From a virus, in IMG/VR virus record IMGVR_UViG_3300009502_000213, positions 1 to 22,951 of that record: a stretch of 22,951 nucleotides of DNA. One strand, written 5' to 3'. A program made the translations under genes and the position numbers. Shown in pieces: positions 6,316-12,154 of this stretch. The notes under the pieces are model-generated. The model saw only the letters and a program-made list of their open reading frames with translations. It searched no databases and had not been told where the DNA came from. How positions within the stretch are numbered: the first letter of the stretch is position 1; each line of letters starts with the position of its first letter.

Positions 6316-6600
6316 TTAACCGTTGTACTCGCCGTCGATATTAAAAATGTTGGTCAGATTTGAAAGAGTGCGAGCAGTCGAAGCAAGCTCAGGAAGCTTT
6401 GCTGTCACCGAAACGTCCGTACCATCCAACTCAAAGGTAAACAGATCATCAGCGGTTTGTGTTGAACCGCCGGCCTTGAGAATGTCGTTGGTAATTTTCT
6501 TGATAGCCTTAACTGTACTCTCATCGGCTGAAACGAAAATCTCAGATGAGCTATTCGTGATGAGAGCGACTACTGAATGAATAGGAATATTAATGTGCAT
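6316..6600 (-). CDS. ITNSSSEIF-motif protein, first paralogue (94 aa)
   Basis: Shorter copy: INIPIHSVVALITNSSSEIF, then KITNDILKAGGSTQTADDLF and FTFEL align to its neighbour at roughly 55-60 percent identity by eye. Lacks the acidic insert of the longer copy. Four nt separate the two genes, so they arose by tandem duplication and are co-transcribed from a variant promoter at 6631-6645. Confidence 0.82.
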   Translation of the reverse strand: MHINIPIHSVVALITNSSSEIFVSADESTVKAIKKITNDILKAGGSTQTADDLFTFELDGTDVSVTAKLPELASTARTLSNLTNIFNIDGEYNG

Positions 6601-6630
6601 ATGTTTTGGAAAAATGTAATCTACGACTTA

Positions 6631-6645
6631 TTTTATGTTTGTCAA
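6631..6645 (-). promoter_or_regulatory. Variant promoter motif
   Basis: Minus-strand TTGACAAACATAAAA; the TTGACA box is intact and the second box shifted or degenerate. Lies 30 nt before the 94-aa gene, directly after a terminator. Confidence 0.45.
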
Positions 6646-6680
6646 CAAAAAACTCCAGCGATTTTAATCTACTGGAGTTT
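6646..6680 (-). terminator. Rho-independent terminator
   Basis: Minus strand: 9-bp stem AAACTCCAG/CTGGAGTTT, 13-nt loop, followed by a T-run. It ends the transcript carrying the structured RNA at 6723-7129. Confidence 0.8.
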
Positions 6681-6722
6681 CTCGTTACCCGTTACCCAAA
6701 AAACCTGAGCCTGAGAAATTCG

Positions 6723-7129
6723 AGTTCTTTGCAGACCCTTCAACAAGTGGTGAGCGTTTTTTAATTTTAACGTTGGAGATCCATGCGTAACCAACGAACG
6801 ATTCAAGTATTTGGACTTTCCACTATGTCCGGTTTAATTATAATATTACGAGTAATTTGGTCTTGTCGGGAATTTCACCCAACACTGCACCGAGCCCGAT
6901 CATGAAATTGTAGGTGTTTGTACCGAAGGTTCTTAGAACTGTTTCTCGCCCTCGATCTACTTCCACATGGCCGGAACGTTACTTCTGCCTAATAGTGGGT
7001 TCCCTACAATACACGAGTTGGTGATTCTTGTAACTAACCACGGGTCAGTTCAAGAATACTCTTACCGCAGCGTCTTTCCGCTGTGTCACTCGTCCTACCG
7101 AGTTGTCGTTGAAAGGTCTACAAAGAACT
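6723..7129 (-). ncRNA. Large structured RNA closed by a 22-bp helix
   Basis: No protein frame fits. 7108-7129 pairs with 6723-6744 over 22 bp with only two G-U pairs, closing the domain. Inside: 7088-7093 with 7013-7018 encloses hairpin 7068-7083 (CAGCG/CGCTG) and hairpin 7024-7057 (15 bp, one bulge); 7003-7010 pairs with 6907-6914 (8 bp); hairpins at 6864-6884 (7 bp), 6813-6830 and 6771-6796. GCUGCGGUAAGAG (7059-7071) and AAGACCAAAU (6855-6864) match the best conserved bacterial RNase P RNA blocks, in the right order but with about 194 nt between them, against about 50 in E. coli. Terminator downstream, degenerate promoter upstream. Divergent RNase P RNA or a new class. Confidence 0.7.
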
Positions 7130-7160
7130 AAAGTGTTTAAGATACCAATGTGATACAGAA

Positions 7161-7175
7161 AATAAGAAATGTCAA
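7161..7175 (-). promoter_or_regulatory. Degenerate promoter motif upstream of structured RNA
   Basis: Minus-strand TTGACATTTCTTATT keeps the first nine bases of the consensus; it lies 31 nt before the closing helix of the RNA. Confidence 0.4.
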
Positions 7176-7227
7176 GAAATATTATTCAAAGCTGTTCAAA
7201 TCTTTAGGTTTGAATGTATTTATTTGT

Positions 7228-7878
7228 ATGCACTACCTAATATACAAAATAACGAATAAACTGAATGGAAAGATTTATGTTGGGAAACATAAAACAGAGA
7301 ATGAAAATGATGAATATTTTGGATCTGGACTATTGCTAGAACGAGCTATTACTAAATATGGAAAGGACAATTTCTCAAAAGAAATAGTGTATCGTGCAAA
7401 TTCTTTGGAAGATATGAATAAAATGGAAACGGATATAGTAGACGAAGATTTTGTGGCCAGATCAGACACATACAATTTAAAAATTGGAGGTGATGGTGGG
7501 TGGGACTATATCCTTAAAAACAGATTGTGGTTGACTGATAAATGGTATGAATCCATGAAAAATAATTGGAAGTGTGGAAGAGAAAAGTTAGAAACTCTCA
7601 TGGAAGACGAAGAATTCAGAAATCAATTTTCCAAAAAAGTGTCCGATGGATTAAAATTATTTCATGTCAATAATCAAAATTCCTTCAAAGGAAGAAAACA
7701 TACCGATGAGTCAAAAAACAAAATGAGATCGGCTAAGACTGGTAAATGTGATGGACCATCAAATAACATGTTCGGCCGTATGTGGATCAACGATGGGTTG
7801 AAATCAATAACGATAAAAAAAACCGAACAAATACCAGAAGGATTTAAAAAGGGACGGCTCCCCAAGATGTTATCTTGA
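7228..7878 (+). CDS. GIY-YIG homing endonuclease (first)
   Basis: 216 aa from the ATG at 7228, where the domain begins; an upstream in-frame ATG at 7150 would add 26 non-conserved residues. N-terminal GIY-YIG nuclease domain with degenerate LIY (4-6) and YVG (17-19) motifs, followed by the expected acidic helix with Glu (MNKMETDIV). The C-terminal half has a NUMOD3-like DNA-binding repeat (HTDESKNKMRSAKTGK) and a MWINDGLKSITI motif often found in phage homing nucleases. Inserted between the structured RNA and tRNA-Met, opposite in direction to both; AT-rich like the other endonuclease genes. Confidence 0.9.
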   Translation: MHYLIYKITNKLNGKIYVGKHKTENENDEYFGSGLLLERAITKYGKDNFSKEIVYRANSLEDMNKMETDIVDEDFVARSDTYNLKIGGDGGWDYILKNRLWLTDKWYESMKNNWKCGREKLETLMEDEEFRNQFSKKVSDGLKLFHVNNQNSFKGRKHTDESKNKMRSAKTGKCDGPSNNMFGRMWINDGLKSITIKKTEQIPEGFKKGRLPKMLS

Positions 7879-7889
7879 AAGGAGCCGGG

Positions 7890-7961
7890 GAGCAGGGACG
7901 GCGTTTGAATCCGTTGCTTAACGTTATGAGCGTCACGAGTTACCGCATACTCTACCCTGCC
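7890..7961 (-). tRNA. tRNA-Met (CAU; could be Met, fMet or Ile2)
   Basis: Acceptor GGCAGGG/CCCTGCT, D-arm GAGT/ACTC with GG in the loop, anticodon stem TGACG/CGTTA with loop CTCATAA, T-loop TTCAAAC with one A-G mismatch in the T-stem. CCA is not encoded (CCC follows). Lies 12 nt beyond the end of the converging GIY-YIG gene. Decoding identity cannot be separated among CAU tRNAs by eye. Confidence 0.85.
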
Positions 7962-7973
7962 GTAAAATGAAAT

Positions 7974-8046
7974 TGGAGCGGATCGGGGTATTGACCCCCT
8001 CTTAACTTCTGGTCGAAGCTCGTGCTGAACATTACACTAAATCCGC
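7974..8046 (-). tRNA. tRNA-like gene, anticodon unclear
   Basis: 73 nt with encoded CCA: acceptor GCGGATT/GATCCGC, discriminator T, D-stem GTGT/GCAC, anticodon stem AGCTT/AAGTT, T-region GGGG/CCCC. Anomalies: the D-loop lacks the GG pair, the anticodon loop CGACCAG has G at position 33, and the T-loop is short (TCAATA). Either a divergent tRNA or one that has decayed; anticodon ACC by position but not trustworthy. Confidence 0.55.
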
Positions 8047-8114
8047 GTGTATCTAAAAGAACATTGATCATCTTACCTATCATGGTAACAATGTCAATAA
8101 GAAAGTATCTATTT

Positions 8115-8247
8115 CCTATCATGTGGGAATCGAACCCACTTCGAGTCGTTTTAGGCGACTCTTCTCCTCTTTACCTTTATCCGTGTACTTTGGAGATAAA
8201 AAAGTCTATCCATTTCAGGCAGCATTGACCAAATATGCTTATGATAA
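8115..8247 (-). tRNA. tRNA split by a 60-nt insertion
   Basis: 3' half: anticodon stem AGTCG/CGACT with loop CCTAAAA (UAA by position, but C33), T-arm GTGGG TTCGATT CCCAC, acceptor ATGATAG. The matching 5' half is 60 nt away: acceptor TTATCAT (7 bp, one G-U), D-stem GCAT/ATGC with GG-containing loop (8221-8247). Removing 8161-8220 gives a 73-nt cloverleaf. The insert itself can form TTTATC/GATAAA. Could be a real intervening sequence, or the fused remains of two tRNAs. Confidence 0.55.
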
Positions 8248-8263
8248 GAAATAAAAGTCTATC
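8196..8263. repeat. Imperfect direct repeat around the split tRNA
   Basis: ATAAAAAAGTCTATC at 8196-8210 (inside the insertion) recurs as ATAAAAGTCTATC at 8251-8263 (just upstream of the tRNA 5' end), suggesting a local duplication created the insertion. Confidence 0.6.
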
Positions 8264-8333
8264 TCAGAGAAACTCACTCATACTCAAGCACCATTCCCAG
8301 GGTAGCTCTTTCTTTGTGAAACCCATCTCTGAG
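8263..8333 (-). other. Foldable segment with 8-bp closing stem
   Basis: CTCAGAGA at 8263-8270 is exactly complementary to TCTCTGAG at 8326-8333, 71 nt end to end. That is tRNA-sized, but I could not fit D, anticodon or T arms. The rest of the transcript up to the promoter at 8518 holds further small stems (for example GGCT/AGCC, CACC/GGTG) and no convincing gene. Confidence 0.35.
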
Positions 8334-8517
8334 CGGTTTGTCCGTTGCTTTCGGCTTGTAACAGCCCAGGCCACGAAAACCGAGAAAATGAAAGAACAAA
8401 AATTAGACGGCGTTTTACAGACGAAGATGCGCCAGCCCTTCGGGGTCTAAACCCTCACCTTTATCACGGTGGTCTTTTCAACCAGCTCAGTCTTAACAAC
8501 CAAGATCGTACTTATTT

Positions 8518-8532
8518 TTTATAGAATGTCAA
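8518..8532 (-). promoter_or_regulatory. Compact phage promoter motif for the tRNA region
   Basis: Minus-strand TTGACATTCTATAAA; reads into a non-coding stretch that leads to the split tRNA. Confidence 0.62.
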
Positions 8533-8542
8533 CTAAAAACTA

Positions 8543-8622
8543 AATTATCTTACAAATCAGCCGGATTCGAACGGCTCTCCTTTTCTTGTGAAGGGTGCAT
8601 CCCAAAAACTTGTAAGATAATT
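8543..8622 (-). tRNA. Short tRNA-like element within a 13-bp inverted repeat
   Basis: AATTATCTTACAA (8543-8555) and TTGTAAGATAATT (8610-8622) are perfect inverted copies. Inside is a cloverleaf-like fold: acceptor ACAAGTT/GATTTGT, D-like GGG/CCC, middle arm CCTT/AAGG and T-arm AGCCG TTCGAATC CGGCT with a typical T-loop sequence but 8 nt long. The tRNA core is only 63 nt and no anticodon with U33 fits. Possibly a tRNA mimic or decaying tRNA. Confidence 0.5.
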
Positions 8623-8635
8623 AAAAATTCTAAAA

Positions 8636-8847
8636 CCGATCTGAACGTTACGAGATTGTTCGGCTAACACAACCTTATCGAAAGGAGCGTGGGAGAAGAT
8701 GAAGCCTATCTCTTAAACCACTCATGGGACATTCAGTCGCCCGAATTGCAATATGAATCAACATACAACTAAAATTCACTCCCCTAACGTTTTCGTTGGC
8801 CTTATCGCTTTCGCTCAAACCCCTATACGCTTCGTCGTTCCAATCGG
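8636..8847 (-). ncRNA. Candidate structured RNA, about 210 nt
   Basis: 8836-8847 pairs with 8636-8647 (CCGAT and GAACG against CGTTC and ATCGG, a symmetric 2-nt internal loop between), and the helix extends by ACGA/TCGT (8832-8835 with 8650-8653) after a 2-nt bulge. Inside are a CAACG/CGTTG-type hairpin with an AAAA loop and a GC-GAAA-GC tetraloop stem. A perfect promoter motif lies about 100 nt upstream (8945-8959). No start codon at the usual distance opens a gene. Function unknown. Confidence 0.45.
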
Positions 8848-8944
8848 CTAGTCAAGCGGCTCTAAGGAACAGTGCGGAGAGTTTGATCCATGGAGATGAC
8901 ATAACCACAGATAATTAAAAGAACAAGAAAGATCATTCAAACTT

Positions 8945-8959
8945 TTTATAAAATGTCAA
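8945..8959 (-). promoter_or_regulatory. Compact phage promoter motif
   Basis: Minus-strand TTGACATTTTATAAA reading into the non-coding region 8630-8944. Confidence 0.68.
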
Positions 8960-9247
8960 GTGTGTTCGCTGTAAATGTTGCCGGTTTTCGTGCCGTATAA
9001 CGGACTTGTGGGATGCCTCCCAGATTCCGATTGACACAGACTCATGGCCCATGGAGTTATGGTGCTCCATCTACACTATCTTGAGAGTTTATTTCCCAAG
9101 TCGAGAAAGCAAATTCTACGAACAACTGACAAAGAACAAAATTGGTGGCCACTCTCGGCCGGTCACGTATCCATGGTCGTCCCAGACAAATTTTATTCTG
9201 GCCGTGGTATCGTTTAACGTTTAACGTTTTGTTAGCTAACGAAAGTA
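8960..9247. other. Gene-free stretch after the 102-aa gene
   Basis: No convincing gene. Contains small hairpins (ATGGAG/CTCCAT at 9051-9070, GGGA/TCCC, CCGT/ACGG, GGCC/GGCC) and a CGTTTAA tandem repeat near 9211-9226. Frames of 72-75 codons on both strands lack protein-like composition, and the minus-strand one would overlap the 102-aa gene by 37 nt. Confidence 0.4.
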
Positions 9248-9556
9248 TTACGGTTTCTTCGTGGTGATGATGGACAACGGACAAGTCACGTTCTTATGAA
9301 AACGACCTGCCGGCGAATCAAGATCGACGATAACACGTTCACGGTTAATCTTCACGACCTTGGCACTCTTACCACGCATATATGCCGGTGAACAAGTTGA
9401 TGTGAAATAAACTGAATCACCAATAGAAAGTTCAAATCGAAGATTTGATGCCTTCTGATCTTTACGTTCCGTGATTGCTTCACGAATCTTATCTAACGTG
9501 GAGTCGAACGATCCACCGAGAATTGCGTTGATAACGTCCGTATCTGTGATTGTCAT
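9248..9556 (-). CDS. 102-aa protein with KOW/SH3-like C-terminal half
   Basis: Residues 1-40 are helical; residues about 42-95 (LSIGDSVYFTSTCSPAYMRG, then KSAKVVKINRERVIVDLDS) have the pattern of an SH3-like barrel with a KOW-type GKxAxVxxI element, found in RNA- or protein-binding proteins. Starts 23 nt after a TCGAC-type promoter motif. Monocistronic. Specific role unknown. Confidence 0.82.
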   Translation of the reverse strand: MTITDTDVINAILGGSFDSTLDKIREAITERKDQKASNLRFELSIGDSVYFTSTCSPAYMRGKSAKVVKINRERVIVDLDSPAGRFHKNVTCPLSIITTKKP

Positions 9557-9579
9557 AAGAAATACGAGTGTGAGAACTT

Positions 9580-9594
9580 TTTATAAAATGTCGA
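9580..9594 (-). promoter_or_regulatory. Compact phage promoter motif (TCGAC type)
   Basis: Minus-strand TCGACATTTTATAAA in front of the 102-aa KOW-like gene. Confidence 0.7.
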
Positions 9595-9603
9595 GAACAA
9601 AAA

Positions 9604-9891
9604 TTAGTTTTTAATCGTTATGGAGACGTTGTCTGCTGAGACAAACGATCCAGCAAAGTTTTTGATTCCAAGACTCCAATTGACAAATGGGCTGTCGTTA
9701 CAAGCCTCCCTTCCAGGAACTATCTGAATTGGAACGAACATCCGAGCCGTCCTGTTCAAAGACTCGTAGGCTACGACGCCAAGAACAGAGGCACCCTCGC
9801 CTGAGTAATTGTAGTAATAAAGTTGACCGACAACGAGTTCGGCAGCGGAGAGCTTCTGAACTGATTTCTTTACGTTTTTAACGGTAATCAT
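9604..9891 (-). CDS. Unknown 95-aa protein
   Basis: Start taken at 9891 (MITVKNVKKSVQKLSAAELV), because the longer in-frame start at 9924 falls inside the promoter motif; this gives the usual 18-nt spacing. The N-terminal helix is followed by LVVGQLYYYNYSGEGASVLG and further strands, a beta-barrel-like profile. No membrane segment. Function unknown. Confidence 0.78.
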   Translation of the reverse strand: MITVKNVKKSVQKLSAAELVVGQLYYYNYSGEGASVLGVVAYESLNRTARMFVPIQIVPGREACNDSPFVNWSLGIKNFAGSFVSADNVSITIKN

Positions 9892-9909
9892 GTTTTGAAA
9901 AAGTGGATT

Positions 9910-9924
9910 TTTATAGAAAGTCAA
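9910..9924 (-). promoter_or_regulatory. Compact phage promoter motif
   Basis: Minus-strand TTGACTTTCTATAAA before the 95-aa gene; abuts the stop of the 68-aa gene (9927). Confidence 0.68.
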
Positions 9925-9926
9925 TA

Positions 9927-10133
9927 TTAAAATGACTCGTTGGCCAGATCGTTTACCAGCTCGCCGTTGTTTGCCGTGAACTCTTCAAGTTCCTCATCGG
10001 TCAACGAGATTCCATCGGTAAAGTTTGCTTCCGACACGTATGCGTCACAGAAGTCAGGACGATCATCGAGGTCAATACCATCGATAACAATGCTCTTGAA
10101 CTCAACTACCTTACCATTGAATGTGATGTTCAT
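9927..10133 (-). CDS. Small acidic phage protein (68 aa)
   Basis: Highly acidic: IDGIDLDDRPDFCDAYVSEA and LTDEELEEFTANNGELVNDL. The arrangement (short strand, DGID, PDFCDAY, LTDEELEE) is familiar from uncharacterised proteins of large phages, recognised from memory only. 20 nt after a promoter motif. Possible protein-binding or DNA-mimic role because of the charge; this is inference. Confidence 0.8.
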   Translation of the reverse strand: MNITFNGKVVEFKSIVIDGIDLDDRPDFCDAYVSEANFTDGISLTDEELEEFTANNGELVNDLANESF

Positions 10134-10153
10134 GTTTCTAACGGTGTAGAGTA

Positions 10154-10168
10154 TTTATAAAAAGTCAA
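10154..10168 (-). promoter_or_regulatory. Compact phage promoter motif
   Basis: Minus-strand TTGACTTTTTATAAA before the 68-aa acidic gene. Confidence 0.7.
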
Positions 10169-10171
10169 GAA

Positions 10172-10417
10172 TTAATTCGAAGGAAATAACTCGTTGAGTT
10201 CCCTTCCAATCCGAGCAAACATAACATCAGCGTCATTTGAAGTAAAGTTGCCTCGGTTATTTCCAGATACAACGTTACAAGAAAGATCATTAATTTTAGA
10301 TCCTCCGATTAAATCTCTAAGGAGAAGGGCTTCTCGTTCGTCAAATGTAACAGAAGGAACGGAGACCGTTTTGTATGTAGTGACCGGAACTTTTACTTTC
10401 TTACGTGTGATTTTCAT
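10172..10417 (-). CDS. Unknown 81-aa protein
   Basis: Second gene of a pair; starts 3 nt after the upstream stop in the AT-rich AATAATTTATG context. Strongly basic N-terminus (MKITRKKVKVPVTTYKTVSV), then an acidic helix (FDEREALLLRDLIGG) and a final helix (FARIGRELNELF). No recognised domain. Confidence 0.77.
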   Translation of the reverse strand: MKITRKKVKVPVTTYKTVSVPSVTFDEREALLLRDLIGGSKINDLSCNVVSGNNRGNFTSNDADVMFARIGRELNELFPSN

Positions 10418-10420
10418 AAA

Positions 10421-10693
10421 TTATTTGATAGGAGTGAGCTTAAAAAGAAGGATTTCAATCGTGTTCTCTGTGGAATTGAGGACTATGACGTTTTTGTTCT
10501 TCATCACTTCCTCATTGTCATCGGCGTTGCATCGAACCTCATAACTTCCACTATCGTCGTCCCAAAAAAAGATAATGGAGCCTTCACATTCATTGACTCC
10601 TACTTGAACTCGTGCGCCTTCGTTATCATACGTCATAACGATGTCGGCCTTTTCAATGAGTTTCGAAACATCCGCCAACGTGATTGATTTCAT
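10421..10693 (-). CDS. Unknown 90-aa protein
   Basis: First gene of a pair, 20 nt after a promoter motif. N-terminal helix (LADVSKLIEKADIVM) followed by alternating strands with acidic turns (GSIIFFWDDDSGSYEVRCNA), an alpha plus beta profile. No membrane segment and no family recognised. Confidence 0.77.
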   Translation of the reverse strand: MKSITLADVSKLIEKADIVMTYDNEGARVQVGVNECEGSIIFFWDDDSGSYEVRCNADDNEEVMKNKNVIVLNSTENTIEILLFKLTPIK

Positions 10694-10713
10694 GAATCAG
10701 ATCCAATCAACTT

Positions 10714-10728
10714 TTTATAAAAAGTCAA
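10714..10728 (-). promoter_or_regulatory. Compact phage promoter motif
   Basis: Minus-strand TTGACTTTTTATAAA before the 90-aa gene, 4 nt after the stop of the surface-protein gene. Confidence 0.7.
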
Positions 10729-10731
10729 GAA

Positions 10732-11556
10732 TTACTTTTGTTTTCTTCTAACAAACCAAGCGATTAACGATCCACCAACGATAACCATCCCAGTATAAGG
10801 AAGTTCCGGAACAACCTTTCCGTCGATCTTTTCCCAGTCGGAAGAGGATTGATACAAAAATAGTCCGCTTGGGTTTGTGGTTGTTGAACTCGATTGAGTA
10901 GTAATGCTATTCGTGTTATCCACTCGAACTACCAAATAATTGTCGCCTATCTTGAAAACTGAATTGTTATTCGTTCCATAATTAGCCAGAGTAACAGAGG
11001 TGGTATTCAACCATGCGCTTGTATAGTCATACGCCGCTGGAGTTCCGTTTGGTAGCGATGTACCGTTTCCTTGAGGATTTATATAAACACTCCACTGATC
11101 ATCTGCTGCCAACGTGAGAGATATTGCAACGTGATTCGTTACAGTTGATCCGACATTGTCGCCGGTGATATTAAACTTCAACGTATAAAGGTATACGCCC
11201 ATATTGGAATTCCATCCCTTAGTCGTTCCGTTTCCGGGCAATCCATACACACCATTTCCATTTGTGGAGAACACCGCATTCGGAGCAACAATCCATTGTG
11301 CGTCGTTTGTATTATTTATCCATCCGCCCGCCAATCCATTTCCAGCAAATGCATTTGGATCTATTACATACGCATCTCCAATGTAAGTACTGTTGGTAGA
11401 CTGTCCACCATTTGTTGATGCGTAAGTTACATTCCAATTAGGATCTGAGGAACCTGCTGAAAGAGAACCTCCTGTATAATACAATCCAGAGATATCGGTG
11501 GCGGTTCCGGCCATCAATATCAAAGGTAATAGGAGTAATAAAATAAATCTTTTCAA
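10732..11556 (-). CDS. Secreted surface protein with PEP-CTERM/LPXTG-like tail
   Basis: 274 aa. Signal peptide (1 to about 17, MKRFILLLLLPLILMAGTAT), then an Asn/Thr/Gly-rich beta-sandwich-like domain to about 245, of the type seen in exported surface proteins (SLTLAADDQWSVYINPQGNG). The end is a textbook sorting signal: VPELPYTG at 249-256, a hydrophobic helix, and RRKQK. VPE fits PEP-CTERM (exosortase); LPYTG fits the sortase LPXTG box. Probably displayed on the host surface through host machinery; adhesion or superinfection exclusion are guesses. Start overlaps the upstream gene by 4 nt; last gene of the RNA-ligase operon. Confidence 0.85.
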   Translation of the reverse strand: MKRFILLLLLPLILMAGTATDISGLYYTGGSLSAGSSDPNWNVTYASTNGGQSTNSTYIGDAYVIDPNAFAGNGLAGGWINNTNDAQWIVAPNAVFSTNGNGVYGLPGNGTTKGWNSNMGVYLYTLKFNITGDNVGSTVTNHVAISLTLAADDQWSVYINPQGNGTSLPNGTPAAYDYTSAWLNTTSVTLANYGTNNNSVFKIGDNYLVVRVDNTNSITTQSSSTTTNPSGLFLYQSSSDWEKIDGKVVPELPYTGMVIVGGSLIAWFVRRKQK

Positions 11557-11810
11557 ATGTTCTTATAAATATGATCAACGAGTTCCAACATACTAATAGG
11601 CATCTCTCCTACTTGTATATACTTACTGACACATTTTGGATCGGTTATCGTTTTGTCTACACGGTTGGGGGAATAACGACAACGAAAACCCAAGCGAACT
11701 TTCTGCGGCGTGAAATCTAAAACCACGGCCCAAGACAAGTCTCGGTATCCGTGAGTTATAAAAGCAACAACGTCGCCTTTATTTAATTCATGTCCGAATA
11801 CATCTTTCAT
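11553..11810 (-). CDS. 85-aa SH3/KOW-like protein
   Basis: ATGA overlaps at both ends (with the 58-aa gene upstream and the surface protein downstream). DVFGHELNKGDVVAFITHGY followed by WAVVLDFTPQKVRLGF gives the strand-turn-strand pattern of small phage SH3-like proteins (GDxVAF, then xVxDFTPxxVRLG). A C-terminal helix follows. Not secreted. Function unknown; coupling suggests co-regulation with the ligase. Confidence 0.8.
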   Translation of the reverse strand: MKDVFGHELNKGDVVAFITHGYRDLSWAVVLDFTPQKVRLGFRCRYSPNRVDKTITDPKCVSKYIQVGEMPISMLELVDHIYKNI

Positions 11811-11983
11811 TTTGTGTTAATATTTTTTGCCCAAAACGGCGAAAGACAGGCAATCAGAAACAGCATACAAAGTCCGCCCGAATCTGATCCTGTGAACGAG
11901 TGAGTTGCAATCGATTGAAAAACCCAACCAACAGCCACAGCTGATAACATAGTATACAAGTCTTTGAGTGTAATCACTTTCAT
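11807..11983 (-). CDS. 58-aa membrane or exported peptide
   Basis: Read directly from the gap: MKVITLKDLYTMLSAVAVGW, then a Ser/Gly-rich loop (HSFTGSDSGG) and a second hydrophobic helix (LCMLFLIACLSPFWA) with a lysine at the end. Two membrane passes likely. The stop overlaps the next start by 4 nt and the start lies 3 nt after the preceding stop, which supports expression. Confidence 0.68.
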   Translation of the reverse strand: MKVITLKDLYTMLSAVAVGWVFQSIATHSFTGSDSGGLCMLFLIACLSPFWAKNINTK

Positions 11984-11986
11984 AAA

Positions 11987-12154
11987 TTATTCTTTAATCT
12001 CCGACAGATCAGCTTTGATTCGTTCGAGTTCTTCTATGTTTATATTAACGATCTGGCCCATGATGCTGCCAGTCTCCATTTTACTTAACAATTCCCTTTT
12101 GCCCACAATGGTCTGTTCGAGGTTATCGATAACTTCTTGGAGTGTAATTTTCAT
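11987..12154 (-). CDS. 55-aa coiled-coil protein
   Basis: Read from the gap: starts MKITLQEVIDNLEQTIVGKR, two charged helices with heptad-like spacing (ELLSKMETGS, ELERIKADLSEIKE). Its ATG overlaps the RNA-ligase stop (ATGA), so it is translated with it. Could be a small partner protein; no family recognised. Confidence 0.68.
   Translation of the reverse strand: MKITLQEVIDNLEQTIVGKRELLSKMETGSIMGQIVNINIEELERIKADLSEIKE

Noticed and set aside
6723-7129. Assignment as a canonical RNase P RNA
   Set aside because: The 5' P4 block GAGGAAAGUCC is not where it should be, the region between closing helix and GCGGUAAGAG is far too short, and block spacing is wrong; kept as resemblance only.
8235-8450. 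71-codon plus-strand frame
   Set aside because: Overlaps the 5' half of the split tRNA and the folded segment, and its composition is not protein-like.
8878-8889. AGAGTTTGATCC, resembling the 5' end of 16S rRNA
   Set aside because: Only about 12 bases match and the following sequence does not continue as rRNA; chance similarity.
9057-9284. 75-codon minus-strand frame and a 72-codon plus-strand frame over the same DNA
   Set aside because: The minus one would overlap the 102-aa gene by 37 nt; neither has a promoter motif at the normal distance or a plausible protein composition.
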